Shown here piece by piece: positions 1-10,580 of a stretch of DNA of 64,000 nt. A program made the translations under genes and the position numbers. The notes beneath the pieces are model-generated. The model searched no databases. It saw only the letters and a program-made list of their open reading frames with translations, and was not told the origin of the DNA. Source of the DNA: Lotus japonicus (taxonomy: Eukaryota; Streptophyta; Magnoliopsida; Fabales; Fabaceae); NCBI RefSeq assembly GCF_012489685.1, contig NC_080042.1:57331069-57395068 (forward strand). Reading direction: 5' to 3'. How positions within the stretch are numbered: position 1 is the stretch's first letter; each line of letters opens with the position of its first letter.

Positions 1-632
1 TAAAAGAGTTATTTGATTAAGATAAATTTGGGAAGGAAAGAGGTTCAGGAAAAGTCCAAGAATGTATCGAAAAACCGAAAGAGTTATAGCACAACTAACA
101 TACGCTTAATCCTAGGTCGAAGGTATTAGTGAATAGTTAATTTACGCTTTAGGACACGATGGAAACTAATTCCAAAAATCCTCAGAGAAATGTTAGAACT
201 TCTCTTTTCCGTCCTTAAACAACCATTTCGATGCGAAATCCTGGAAAGTACGAACGTCAAATTCCAATTCTCGGAAGTTTGCCGAAACGGAATCCCTGAT
301 AGTTCGAAAAACCTAAGATCGACAGACGATGAAGACTTTTTCTATCCGGAAACTCAAATGAAGATTCCACCCGCGTTCTCCTACTTCTCTCATCATTCCT
401 AATCTTTCTTCAGAAGGAAGTTTTCTCATCCGACGATCACTGCAAAAAGTAGTTTTTCGGGATAAACCGACTTACACCGACTTATGCCGATTTTGGATCT
501 TTCGGTTTAATTCCAAGAATCCTATTTTGAGTTCTGGAATTCTGTCGCCAGAACCTATCTTAGAATGCGCAGAGGAACGCGCAGGAAAAATCGGAATCGC
601 AAAAAAATCATTTTTCCGTTTTTTCCAAAACC

Positions 633-640
633 TATAAATA
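633..640 (+). promoter_or_regulatory. TATA box inside LTR-like unit copy 1
   Basis: TATAAATA is followed about 140 bases later by a GA-rich leader and a possible splice donor at 783-784. The same box in the same context is kept in copy 2 (50518-50525, minus strand). Conservation in two strongly diverged copies supports a real promoter that would transcribe the following ~3.4 kb. Confidence 0.55.
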
Positions 641-1444
641 GCTTGAAAATTAGATTTTTTGAGAAAAAAAACCCATTTTCCCCACCCCCAAAACCGCGAG
701 TTCCTAGAGAGAGAGAGAGATCCGGATCTTCGTCGTTTCTTGCCCGTTTGCTTCACCGATCGTCACTAATCGAAGACCTCGAGGTAGGTAATCTATACTC
801 TCCTTCGAATCGTCGTTTCTGTCCATTTCTCCTGCGACTTTCTGAGTTCAAAATTTTGAGGTTTTTGAAAAACTGTTCAAATCAGCTGATTTCAGCGTCT
901 AAACTTCTTCCCTGCATGCTCCTGAGCGTGTTCTGCGGATTAGATTTTGTCAAATGTCGACGAAATGCCGCCGGGATCAATTTCTACCCTAAATACCCAT
1001 TTTTCGGCAAAGTCGCAACCTTTACGCTTTAATCTATCGACTTGGCTTAGTGCTAGTAGGATTTGTCGTCATAAACGTCGTTGTGGACGTCCCCATCCAA
1101 TTTGTTTTTCAAAAATCCAATTTTGAAATTCTGAGCTAAAAATAATGACCAAACTGCCCCTATATCAGTTTTCGATCCGAAAATTTTTCCGAGCCTAGAA
1201 CCGTCTTAGTTACGGCTTATGTTAACCTAGGAACCAAGTTTGATCGAAGAAAAATCGACCCTCCCAATTAAGGAAAGTGGCCGAGAGCTATATCAAGGGG
1301 GGAGGAGAATCCGATTTTTCGAAAACTTGTCTTAACGCGTTAGATTGTCGTACCAAGGAGGTAGTAGTGTACTGTGTAACCCTAGGACTCTTTGATTGCT
1401 GAGTTTCTGACTCTTGGTGTTGATTTCTGTGATTTTTGCTTAAG

Positions 1445-1522
1445 GTTCGTTTGAGGAGATTCCCAGAAATCAAGGAGAAGAGTTTGGAGAACATCTTGAG
1501 GAAGAAGCTGGAAGACCCACCG
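1445..1522 (+). other. Candidate 78-bp exon in LTR-like unit copy 1
   Basis: The segment lies between an acceptor-like ...GCTTAAG and a donor GTGAGGGC. It reads open for 26 codons, rich in Lys, Glu and Arg. The equivalent segment in copy 2 (49640-49717, minus) has exactly the same length, the same flanking splice signals and the same first four residues (VRLR), though most of the DNA has changed. Equal length under strong divergence favours a coding exon over chance. No transcript evidence is available. Confidence 0.45.
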
Positions 1523-2188
1523 GTGAGGGCTACTCTCTGAATTACTAGATAATGCTCTAGGTGTCGACAAGTTCGACTTGATCTATGTGTTATGCACTTA
1601 ATTGCTAAATGTCTGAATTGTTCTCTGAGGCTTCGGCCGACCTTGTTGAGTACTTGAGGCCATGATATTGTGTGCTAAATGATTCACATGCTATGTGCTA
1701 CATGGTTAACTTAGGATGTGTTGGAATATGCTGTTTATGCTTTTGACTGAGCTGTTTTATTTATGCTATTCCACTTGTACCTGAGATTCTGAAGAGTGAG
1801 GTTTACGGGCAGGTCATGCCGAATTTTTATGAGATTTTGAGAGAGTTTTAAAAGGACGAACGGAGTTCGGACCTTGTCATGCTCCAATGGATCGAGACCT
1901 TCTCAGGGAATTACTTGGGTTCATGGGAACTTTGAAACTCATAGGGAATACGATAAGACTAAAAAGAGCTATTTTTATAAAGAAAATTCATAAGATATTA
2001 AACAACCTCTAAACCTTTAAATAAAGATAACAATCTCGGATGCAAGCTCTGGATTGAAGTTTAGTTTTGGAAAACGAGAAGTGTCGTCGGATCCAAGTGT
2101 TGAGAAGATTTCGAGTTCTGGGTATGTTGATACTCATTCGCTCTGGGAGCAGTTTGTTTAGCCATCCAAGGGATGAGCCGAGAAGCTT

Positions 2189-2440
2189 CACGGAGGTGTG
2201 AGACCTTGTGAATGCGTGATACTCCACTGAGGCGTGAGACCTTGTGGAAAGCATGGATCTTCACTGAGGCGTGAGACCTCGTGAACAGCATGAAACTTCA
2301 TTGAAGCGTGAGACTTCGTGCAAGTGTGTAAATTCACTGAGGCGTGAGACCTTGTGAAAGCATAAAACTTCACTGAAGCGTGAGACTTTGTGAATGTGTG
2401 AGACTCCACAGAAGCGAGAGACTTCGTGAGAGCATTGATG
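2189..2440 (+). repeat. 36-bp tandem repeat, about 7 units
   Basis: Units of 36-37 bp are built around CACTGAGGCGTGAGACCTTG, starting near 2189, 2225, 2262, 2299, 2335, 2371 and 2407. The array sits inside the LTR-like unit between the candidate 78-bp exon and the terminal ORF. The matching place in copy 2 holds an unrelated ~82-bp array (48796-49012). Confidence 0.85.
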
Positions 2441-3090
2441 ACTCGAAGAGTTGTCGTGAGTGGTTGCACTCTTTTGTTTATGATTAATTGTATTTTGTCG
2501 CAGAATCGACATTTACCTTAGGGTATTCTTTTAGAGACTTTAAGTTATCTAGAACACGTGGCGACGTGTCGGGTGAGGTCGGAGACGTTGTTTGGCTAAT
2601 CACTTGCATTCATGCACTCATTTTGAGGTTAATACACGGCGTGATACCGGACCTCGGTGGATTCCAAAATGGTCATAAGACCCGGATTTCCATATTTAGG
2701 ACACTACGGTGGTCCTCAGTAGCAGACGGAATGGCAGACCTACGGGTTCACTGCTGATCTGACTACTTTTGTGTGGTGTAAGAGACACGCGAGCAGGAAG
2801 GTACCCACCGTGGCTGGTGTTAGGGCCTCGTTGATGTCCATCCTTCTTCCGGAATGCATTTTGTTACCCAGCATTACATTTCATGCAACATACATGCTGA
2901 CTTAGTTGCTGAGTGTGATTGGTAACTGTTTATCCTATTTTTGAGGCATGCTACTTGTTTTTATGGCTCTTTATATTCATTGTGATACATGCAACCCTAG
3001 GAAGCTATCCCAAAACTTATAAGCCTGAGAGGCGAGTATTTATTATCCTATAATTATGTCTGGTTTTATTAATTATATAATTCTTTGGAG

Positions 3091-3624
3091 TTGACCCTCG
3101 CGTCTGCTGTGTGTGGTTGGGCGGACTACGCCATTTGTCAGATGAGTATGGGGGATTGGTTTACCATGGTCAGCCCGTCGGGGGGGACCAGGTACGAGAT
3201 GCTTGATCAAGACGACCCAGGTGCATGGGTGGTCGATCCCGAGGGCCACCGTGCGACCTACACCGGTCGGATCATGGAGGACCGTGTCGACCGATTTGGA
3301 CGCTTGACGGAGGGAGTGATGAGGAGGCACATAGTGAGCTTCAACCTGCCTCCAGGAGTACACTGTGGACCCGGCTTGGGAGTACCTCCACCGCCACCAT
3401 CCCCTTCAGATGATGAGGACCCCTCTGAGGAGGTGCCAGTAGGTGGGGCTTCGACGGAGTCTAGTCCGTCTACTGCTGCTGCTGTCGTCGCGGATCTCGT
3501 TCCGGGCCCCGAGCCCGAGAGTCCAGTGCAGGAGCGCATTAGGGTGGACAGAGAGGGCAGTGTTGAGTACGTCGACCTAGTTGTCCTGGATGCAGATTCG
3601 GATGACGACCGCGCTAGCGTGTAG
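3091..3624 (+). CDS. Conserved acidic-tailed protein encoded inside LTR-like unit
   Basis: I do not recognise a family. The frame is open from an acceptor-like TTTGGAG at 3084-3090 to TAG at 3622-3624. The first in-frame ATG is at 3142 (MSMGDWFTMV...). Similarity to copy 2 begins upstream of that ATG, which suggests this is a last exon joined to an earlier one. The first ~85 residues after the ATG are compact (DWFTMV, EMLDQ, WVVDP, GRIMEDRVD, VSFNLPPGVHCGPG). A Pro/Ser/Asp/Glu-rich stretch follows, then an acidic tail DLVVLDADSDDD. Over 84 residues I count about 66 identities with copy 2, with many changed third codon positions and Arg codons swapped (CGG/AGA). This suggests past selection on the protein. 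It could be an accessory ORF of a Tat/Ogre-like element. Confidence 0.5.
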   Translation: MTLASAVCGWADYAICQMSMGDWFTMVSPSGGTRYEMLDQDDPGAWVVDPEGHRATYTGRIMEDRVDRFGRLTEGVMRRHIVSFNLPPGVHCGPGLGVPPPPPSPSDDEDPSEEVPVGGASTESSPSTAAAVVADLVPGPEPESPVQERIRVDREGSVEYVDLVVLDADSDDDRASV

Positions 3625-4106
3625 GATCGAGTGCTAGTGTGGGCTCCTCGGGTAGGGATAGTGCAGGAGTAGTGTCGATGCTCTGACCGTCATGTATCCG
3701 TTTTTGGGGACAGGGTAGTTTTCCTACCGGTAGCTTTTGTGTGGTTTCCTATGGAGATCACAGAGAGCTGGTTGGATTTAGGGGGTCTTCTCTTAGGCCG
3801 CTGGGCCAACTTGCTCTCAGATTTTGTAGTTAGTGTTGCGGACACAGTATCTTTATCTTGGACTGTACATATTGCCTTCGGGCGTTACTCTTTTTCTGTC
3901 ACCCGTCACTGGAGGTTACTCGTGACGTGGTAGTGTTTAGCGAGGCATGTATATATAGTTGTATAGTAGTTCCTTTTATCTTTTGTTGGGGAGTTTTATT
4001 GCTTTCTGTCTTTAGTTATCTTGTCGAAAAAAAATAATTCACGTTTTCCGCTTAAAGTATTTTCTTTTGGTTACTAAAGTGACGCCACCGAAATCGGGGT
4101 GTTACA

Positions 4107-4466
4107 TTTAGGAGCAATTATATATATCTATGTATTTTTGATTCACTTTGTAAGTCCAGAATCGAATAAATTGAAATATATGTATTTTAATCTTCAAGGC
4201 AAAATTCATTTATATGTCACATGTGCAGAATTGGTGATTTTGACTAATTTCTTTTTTTTTACCAAAATTTTTATATTATTTAAATGGGTGTATGAGTATA
4301 AATATTATATGTGTCCGAATTTATGTTTTTTAAATATTTACATCTTTATTATGATTGTTCTTTCATTTTTTATATTTTAAATTATTTATAATCAAAATAA
4401 AAAATTTATTGATGTGTCAAATATAATAATAAACTTCGCCGTGCAGCGCACGGGCAAAAACACTAG
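4107..4466 (+). mobile_element. 3' tail of a Helitron (truncated)
   Basis: The AT-rich segment ends in a Helitron 3' terminus: a 6-bp stem CCGTGC/GCACGG (4439-4444 and 4448-4453), then a short A-rich spacer and CTAG at 4463-4466, followed by host T. The same architecture closes the Helitron at 22020. The 5' part is missing or lies left of the LTR-like unit, which borders this tail directly at 4106. Confidence 0.65.
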
Positions 4467-4951
4467 TTTCCTTATAAACATGTATACGCGTTCCAATACC
4501 CCACCTAATGCTTTTTTTTGGGGTTTTAATATAGCTTCCTTCTTTACATATATCATTTGCCAACACAATAAAATTAAGGTTTTTATAACTTAATTCTGAG
4601 TATTTAGATGATCGATGTGAGGCAGATGTGATCCAATCTTTTTTTTTTTTTTTGAAATAAGATGTGATCCAATCTTGGATATAATCTTTTATGTATATTT
4701 TTGTTAAACTTATAAGTTTGTTTATAAACTTATTGATAATATTTATTACGAATTAAAATAAGAATTAATAATAATTTTTTAGATTTTTATGTAATATTTA
4801 TAAAATAATATATACGAAAATAATAATATTCTATTCAATCAACTTAACTTTTATGCTAAATCAAATATTCAGCATGATATGAGTATATATGTATTTAATT
4901 TGATGATCATATTCTGTGTGCTTTATTTGTCAAATTAAGTTTATAACATTA
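4467..4951. other. AT-rich spacer, no gene seen
   Basis: Between the two Helitrons I see only AT-rich sequence. A short direct repeat around a poly-T run lies near 4620-4675. No ORF or recognisable element was found. Confidence 0.5.
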
Positions 4952-5067
4952 TCTATATACTTTATAAAAGAAAATCTTTATCCACAAAATTTTAACAAAT
5001 GACATTCCCAGAATGATTTTCCTCCCACCCCTCTCTCTGGCAGACTTTCACACATTAATTATACAAA

Positions 5068-6512
5068 GGCTTAATCGCACTTTTGGCCCTCCACGAATGC
5101 TATATGTGCAATTCGGGTCCCTAAACTTCAAAAATCCCATAATGCATCTCCAACGTTAATCTCCGTTAACAACTTTGGTCCCTCTTAACTTTTCCATCCA
5201 AAAACTAACGATTTCTGGAAAATCCAGAAACATTCATTCACTTCTTCATCTTCTTCATTTATCATTCCATTATCATCATCATGTTCTTCAATTTTTTTTC
5301 CAGAAAGAAAGGGAAGAAAAAATAACCAAATTCAAAAATCCCTAACTCACCCAAAATCCCAAGCAACATTATCAACCAAAACCCTCAAACATTAGATAAA
5401 ATTACCAAATCCAAAAACCCCAATTTAGATCCCTCCCCAAACGGTGGGTTTGGAAGACAATAGAATCACCCAATCCATCATCACACTCACATTAAAATTC
5501 ACCCATATTTTACTCATTAATTTCTAAAAAGCAAATCTTTAACATAACGAAACCCATTTCAAACCCATTCAGATTGTAACCCAAAAAAAAAAAAAGGTAA
5601 CCAGAAAAACCCCATTCAGATCATTTATTGTTCTTCTTCCAACCTCGTTCAGCAAAAGTGAAAAGCACTGCTCCAGATAAAGAATGAGAGTAGAAAGAAA
5701 ACACAATCAGAGAGGGTCAAGGGAGAAATGACGAAACCCTAAGAGAAAGATAGACACCATGAACAAGAGGAGAACGCGATGACTGGAAGAGGGATAGAGG
5801 AAGAGATCGATGGGGGAGAAAAGGGATGTTGCTGATCCAGCAGGATGTTGCTAGGTTTTCAACATTTCCCCCTTTTCTTCTTCCCCCCTTCTATTGGAAC
5901 CCCTTCAATACTCTCTGTTTTTTTTTTACTTCTTCGTTTCTGTTTTTTCTTCTCTGTAGCTTCTCGTGTTTTTCTGTTTTTCAATGTTTCCTTGTTCCTT
6001 TGTTTGTATTGAATTGATAGTAACGGGCCTTTCCCTTTACTACATTGATTATACATTATCTTTTGGTTTTCAAAAAAAAATACTGGGTTTAAATTGCTTT
6101 ATCAAGATTTAATTGGGTTTATGATTTGGGGATTTTTGGATGGTGGTTGTTTGTACTTTTTATGATGATGAGAAGATGATAGAAGAATGATGAAGATTTT
6201 GAAGATAGAGCAAGAAGATGAATAAATCTGGAGAATATTTGAGGTTTGATATTTTTGGATTTGAATAACTTTGATTTTCTGGAATTTTTTTTTAAAGAAG
6301 ATGAAGATGATGGAAGGATGTATGAAGAAGATGAAGAAATGAATGAATATTTCTGGATTTTCCATAAATCGTTAGTTTTTGGATGAAAAAGTTAAGAGGG
6401 ACCAAAGTTGTTAACGGAGATTAACGTTGGGGATGCATTATGGGATTTTTGAAGTTTAGGGACCCCAATTGCACATATAGCATTCGTGGGAGACCAAAAG
6501 TGCGATTAAGCC
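5068..6512. mobile_element. Non-autonomous MULE with long terminal inverted repeats
   Basis: The ends are GGCTTAATCGCAC and its complement, and inverted repeats extend to roughly 300 bp per arm. A perfect 9-bp target duplication TTATACAAA flanks it (5059-5067 and 6513-6521), diagnostic of Mutator-like elements. The interior is AT-rich and low-complexity with no transposase or captured gene that I recognise, so it must have been mobilised by another element. It lies near the 5' end of the Helitron. Confidence 0.9.
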
Positions 6513-6727
6513 TTATACAAATTAATTTCTCTAATTTTGATTATTTGTCACCTATTAAATGACCTCTCCTAAATAAAATTCATGCCAGATCAATTGAATA
6601 TAATTTATTTGAAATGTGTTGACCATCCATCATAGTCAACTATATATACTCTCTTAAGCTGACCCTTTCCTCCATCATTCCAGATATTTTACAGGACTTG
6701 ATATCTTTGAAATAAACCTCTGTTCTC

Positions 6728-7353
6728 ATGGCTGCCAAAATCGAAGATCTTGCCAAAATCGATGCCTCCAAAGAGAACTGGACTATTGTTGCAAAAGTGA
6801 ATCGTTTATGTCTAAGCCAGAGCTAATACGGTTCAAAGCTTCCATTTTCAATGGACATGGTTCTTATGGATGACAAGGTATCACATTTTTTTAAAATTCT
6901 CACATTGTTTTAATATCAATTTTTAATGGTTGGTAAATCTCTTATCTTTTTTACTTTTTAATTTCAGGATTGTAAGATTCATGCTTCAGTTAGGAAGACT
7001 CTGATTTATCGATTTCAGTCTTTGCCAAGTGAATGACGCGTATATCAGATTTCATTCTTTGATGTTGGTGATAAATAACTCATTTTGGAGCAATATTGAT
7101 TTTTCATGTATACAAGGTTTGATAGATAAACAATTTTTCGGTAAATTCTATTTTGAATTTTATATCTCTATCATTATTTGTACTCAAATCTAATTACCGA
7201 ATCATGTATCTCTCAGGTTATCAGAGTCAAATGGTTCTGCAACACAAGTTATTAGCCCGCTACAAGACTCTGGAAAACAATCCACCCTTGAAGATGATTT
7301 TTTGAAACAAACCAATGAGAAAACCATTAAGCAACTCAAAGATCTTGTTGAAG
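6728..7353 (+). pseudogene. RPA1-like (replication protein A 70 kDa) pseudogene of a Helitron
   Basis: Three exon-like pieces with GT...AG borders are visible: 6728-6877, 6968-7116 and 7217 to about 7353. The start is ATGGCTGCC. Residues resemble the N-terminal OB-fold of plant RPA70-like proteins (KENWTIVAKVNRL, DCKIHASVRKTLIYRFQS). The product class binds single-stranded DNA, and RPA-like genes are known cargo of plant Helitrons. The copy is broken: a stop and frame change lie in exon 1 near 6822, and exon 2 carries TGA and TAA stops after RFQSLPSE. A TATA-like stretch occurs near 6640. The C-terminal part is absent. Confidence 0.65.
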
Positions 7354-7424
7354 TATATGCTTTACTTTCCAGGTCAAACCATTTTATATCTCTACCATTT
7401 TTAAAAAAATGAAGAAAAAAAAAT

Positions 7425-7569
7425 TCGAAATCAATCTAAACAACTAATTAGGTTTTGACTTTAAAGTTAAAGCCTAATTCGTATTTATGCAAAAGAATAT
7501 TATTTTTAAAGAATATCAGATAAGGAATATTCACACTTTAAAAAAAAAAATCAAAGTTTAAGTAATCAA
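7425..7569. repeat. ~210-bp tandem repeat, left part
   Basis: The unit is marked by CTAATTAGGTTTTGACT (near 7445). It continues on the other side of the SIRE-like insertion (12769-13930). Removing that insertion gives a spacing of about 219 bp to the next unit. It lies downstream of the RPA-like exons inside the Helitron. Confidence 0.7.
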
Positions 7570-8874
7570 TGTAAGATCAAGATTTGGTCATGTGGTACAA
7601 CTCTATGTTTTGATGATAACAAGTATTTATTTGTGGATGAACAACTATGATACTCTAATGTTTGTCTTGAGTGTTTTGACAAACAGGTTCTGATTCTGAC
7701 ACCAGAAGATATATTCGTCAGAAGTTCTGAAGATCAGAAGATCTGAAGATCAGAGGATCTGAGGATCAGAGGATCTGAGGATCAGAAGATCTGAAGATAA
7801 GAGGATCTGAGGATCTGAGGATCTGAAGATCAGAGGATCTGAGGATCAGAGGATCTGACGATCTGAGGATCTGAGGATCAGAGGATCTGAGGATCAGAGG
7901 ATCTGAAGATCAGAGGATCTGAGGATCAGAGGATCTGAAGATCTGAGGATCAGAAGATCTGAAGACCAGAAGCTCTGAGGGACCAGAGGCTCTGAAGGTC
8001 CAGAAGCTCTGAAGGTCCAGAAGCAGAAGTTACGAAGGTCAGAGGATCCAAGCATCCCTCTGACTCTGATCACCAAGCTTCACAAGTTCCAACACGAAGC
8101 ATAACTCTGATCAGAAGTCATTGGTTAAAGGCAAATGTCTCTATCAAGAAGTACAAGAGCAGTGTACTATTCTGACAAGCCTACCTACCAAGGTTCAGCC
8201 ACAGCAGGTTCTGGAAGTTCCAGAAATGCCCTCCAACGGTCATATTCTCTCAACAGAAATATCCTTTGCACCTTGGACTATAAAAGGCTGAAGAAAAAGA
8301 AGAAAGAAAAGAGAGAGATCAAGAGCTGCAATACAAGAAAAGATTCAAGCCTCTACTTTCTTCATCTGTTCTTATTTAGTTTACACTCAGCTTATTTAGA
8401 AGCAAACCTTTGTAAACACCAACCTCAAACAGTTGTTTGATTTTCCTTAAGGGACCGGGTAGGTCAGTATCCTTAAGAAGACTAAGAAAGTGAATCTTAG
8501 TGGTGATTCCTTTAGGAGATCAAGGTTGATCGGATCCTAGAGAAGACTAAGAGAGTGAATCTTAGTGATAGCTAAGTCAGTGTATTGTTAGTCACTTGTA
8601 GGTTTCAAGTGCAGTTGTAACAATTATCTGATTAGTGGATTGCCTTCATTCTAAGAAGGAAGAAATCACCTTAACGGGTGGACTGGATTAGCTTGAGGGA
8701 TTTATCAAGTGAACCAGGATAAAATACTTGTGTGCTTTTCTCTTCTCTCTATCTTTATCCGCTGCACCATCTATCTTAGAGAAACCGAAAAGATTTACTT
8801 TAAATCTTAAGGGGAAAGTTTTTATATTAAAAACGCTATTCAACCCCCCCTTCTAGTCGTTTTTCACACCTTCA
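7570..8874 (+). repeat. 5' LTR of SIRE-like element
   Basis: 1305 bp from TGTAAGATC to CACCTTCA. The U3 part holds a dense array of GATCTGAGGATCAGA-type repeats (about 7725-7980). Those repeats and a C-run near the end (7 versus 14 C) account for most of the 22-bp length difference from the 3' LTR. Confidence 0.93.
8279..8286 (+). promoter_or_regulatory. TATA box of SIRE-like LTR
   Basis: TATAAAAG occurs in the middle of the LTR and recurs identically in the 3' LTR at about 12167-12174. It is the only strong TATA candidate in the LTR and probably marks the U3/R boundary some 30 bases downstream. Confidence 0.6.
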
Positions 8875-8876
8875 AT

Positions 8877-8888
8877 TGGTATCAGAGC
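8877..8888 (+). other. Primer-binding site (initiator tRNA-Met)
   Basis: TGGTATCAGAGC begins two bases after the 5' LTR. This is the usual plant copia primer-binding sequence. Confidence 0.9.
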
Positions 8889-8948
8889 GCAAGTTCTGAT
8901 TACCACACTTAACAGTGTTCAGTAGATCCGGGCCAGTGTGAAAAACTC

Positions 8949-10580
8949 ATGGATTCCACCACTACTACAAGCAAATATCAATATAGTGCAAGACCACCTA
9001 TCTTTGATGGTCAGAGATTTGATTTCTGGAAAGACAGAATCAAAAGCTTCTTTCTTGGCTTTGATCCTGATCTCTGGGACTTTGTTGTTGATGGCTACAC
9101 CCCTCCTGTCGATGAACATGGTGTAAAGATCCCAAGGAAGAAGATGAGTGAAGATCAAAAGAAGGAGTTCAGAGATCATCACAGATCAAGAGCTATTCTG
9201 CAAAGTGCCATTTCATATGAAGAATATGAGAAAATTACTGATCGTGATTCCGCTAAGTGTATCATTGATTCCTTAAAGACGACACATGAAGGAAACAAAA
9301 AGGTGAAAGAGACAAAGGCGTTGTCTTTGATCAAGCAGTATGAATCCTTCCAAATGGAACCTGACGAATCCATTGAGGATATGTTTTCCAGATTCCAGTT
9401 GATTATTGCTGGAATAAGACCCCTCAACAAAAGCTACACCGCTGCTGATCATGTCATGAGGATCCTTAGAGGTCTTCCTGAAAGCTGGATGCCTTTGATA
9501 ACTTCCTTGGAGCTAACTAGAAATGTTGAGCAGATGAGTTTGGAAGAACTCATAAGCATACTAAAGTGTCATGAACTAAAGCGTGCTGAACATCAGGATC
9601 AGAAGAAGAAGTCTATAGCCTGGAAATCCAAATCTGAAAAGGCTAAGGTTGAGAAGTCAAAGGCTCTTCAAGCTGAAGAAGAAGAATCTGAAGAAGCATC
9701 AGAAGATTCTGATGAAGATGAGCTGACTCTGATCTCCAAGAGACTCAACCGCATCTGGAAGCACAGGCAGAGCAAGTTCAAAGGCTCTGGAAAGGCAAAA
9801 GGAAAGTATGAGTCCTCAGGCCAGAAGAAGTCTTCAATCAAGGAAGTCACATGTTTTGAGTGCAAAGAATCTGGGCACTACAAAAGTGATTGTCCAAAGT
9901 TGAAGAAAGACAAGAAGCCAAAGAAGCACTTCAAGACCAAGAAGAGTCTGATGGTGACATTCGATGAATCAGAGTCAGAGGATGTTGACTCTGATGGTGA
10001 AGTTCAAGGACTCATGGCTATTGTCAAAGACAAAGGAGCAGAGTCCAAGGATGCTGTTGACTCTGACTCAGCATCAGAAGGAGATCCTACCTCAGACGAT
10101 GAAAATGAGGTATTCGCTTCTTTCTCAACCTCTGAACTGAAACATGCTTTGTCTGATATCATGGATAAGTATAACTCTTTATTGTCTAAGCATAAAAAGT
10201 TGAAAAAGGACTTATCTGTTGTTTCCAAGACTCCTTCTGAACATGAGAAAATTATTTCTGATTTGAAAAATGATAATCATGCTTTGGTAAATTCTAACTC
10301 TGTGCTTAAGAACCAGATTGCTAAGTTAGAAGATATAGTTGCTTGTGATGCCTCTGATTGTAGAAATGAATCTAAGTATGAAAAGTCTTTTCAAAGATTC
10401 CTGGCTAAAAGCGTAGACAGAAGCTTAATGGCTTCAATGATCTATGGCGTAAGCAGAAATGGAATATATGACATTGGTCATTCTAAACCTTCTGAAGTTG
10501 CTCCATCATCTCTTAAGAAAGGAACTTTCTCAATGTCAAAATATCATGCTCAAATTCCTTTATATTATCCTGTTGAATGA
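8949..10580 (+). CDS. gag: Gag polyprotein of SIRE-like copia element
   Basis: 543 residues, uninterrupted, starting at the first ATG in frame after the primer-binding site. Gag forms the virus-like particle and packages element RNA. The N-terminal half (about residues 1-220) is the copia-type capsid (UBN2-like) region (FDGQRFDFWKDRIKSFF, then the helical core LSLIKQYESFQM). An acidic stretch rich in Glu, Ser and Asp follows (about 238-256), then a CCHC zinc knuckle CFECKESGHYKSDC (about 302-315). Past it comes a second Ser/Asp/Glu-rich region and a coiled-coil-like segment. The long tail beyond the knuckle is typical of the SIRE/Maximus lineage. The same frame continues past the TGA stop into pol-like sequence for about 60 codons. 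Intact gag in a pol-less element suggests it may supply or depend on particles in trans. Confidence 0.9.
   Translation: MDSTTTTSKYQYSARPPIFDGQRFDFWKDRIKSFFLGFDPDLWDFVVDGYTPPVDEHGVKIPRKKMSEDQKKEFRDHHRSRAILQSAISYEEYEKITDRDSAKCIIDSLKTTHEGNKKVKETKALSLIKQYESFQMEPDESIEDMFSRFQLIIAGIRPLNKSYTAADHVMRILRGLPESWMPLITSLELTRNVEQMSLEELISILKCHELKRAEHQDQKKKSIAWKSKSEKAKVEKSKALQAEEEESEEASEDSDEDELTLISKRLNRIWKHRQSKFKGSGKAKGKYESSGQKKSSIKEVTCFECKESGHYKSDCPKLKKDKKPKKHFKTKKSLMVTFDESESEDVDSDGEVQGLMAIVKDKGAESKDAVDSDSASEGDPTSDDENEVFASFSTSELKHALSDIMDKYNSLLSKHKKLKKDLSVVSKTPSEHEKIISDLKNDNHALVNSNSVLKNQIAKLEDIVACDASDCRNESKYEKSFQRFLAKSVDRSLMASMIYGVSRNGIYDIGHSKPSEVAPSSLKKGTFSMSKYHAQIPLYYPVE

Larger units (their letters stand above)
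1..4106 (+). repeat. Long LTR-like unit, copy 1 (5' end cut by window)
   Basis: This unit is homologous, in inverted orientation, to the complete copy at 47105-51232. By alignment to that copy, the window starts roughly 80-110 bases inside it. It ends in GGGGTGTTACA at 4106, so the family has TG...CA ends like an LTR. A TATA box (633-640), splice-like sites, a 36-bp tandem array and a conserved ORF lie inside. The overall size fits the very long LTRs of Tat/Ogre-type gypsy elements, but no gag or pol is joined to it here, so lineage is inferred. The other boundary and any target duplication lie outside the window. Confidence 0.7.

Noticed and set aside
190..1032. 70- and 155-codon ORFs in LTR-like unit copy 1
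   Set aside because: Not kept in copy 2, and they overlap the promoter region. Probably chance.
3739..4380. Short ORFs around the end of the LTR-like unit
   Set aside because: AT-rich, hydrophobic, without homolog in copy 2; they cross the element boundary.
8135..8440. 101-codon ORF repeated at 12023-12328
   Set aside because: Both lie across the TATA box and U3/R part of the SIRE-like LTRs. They are identical because the LTRs are, not because of coding selection.
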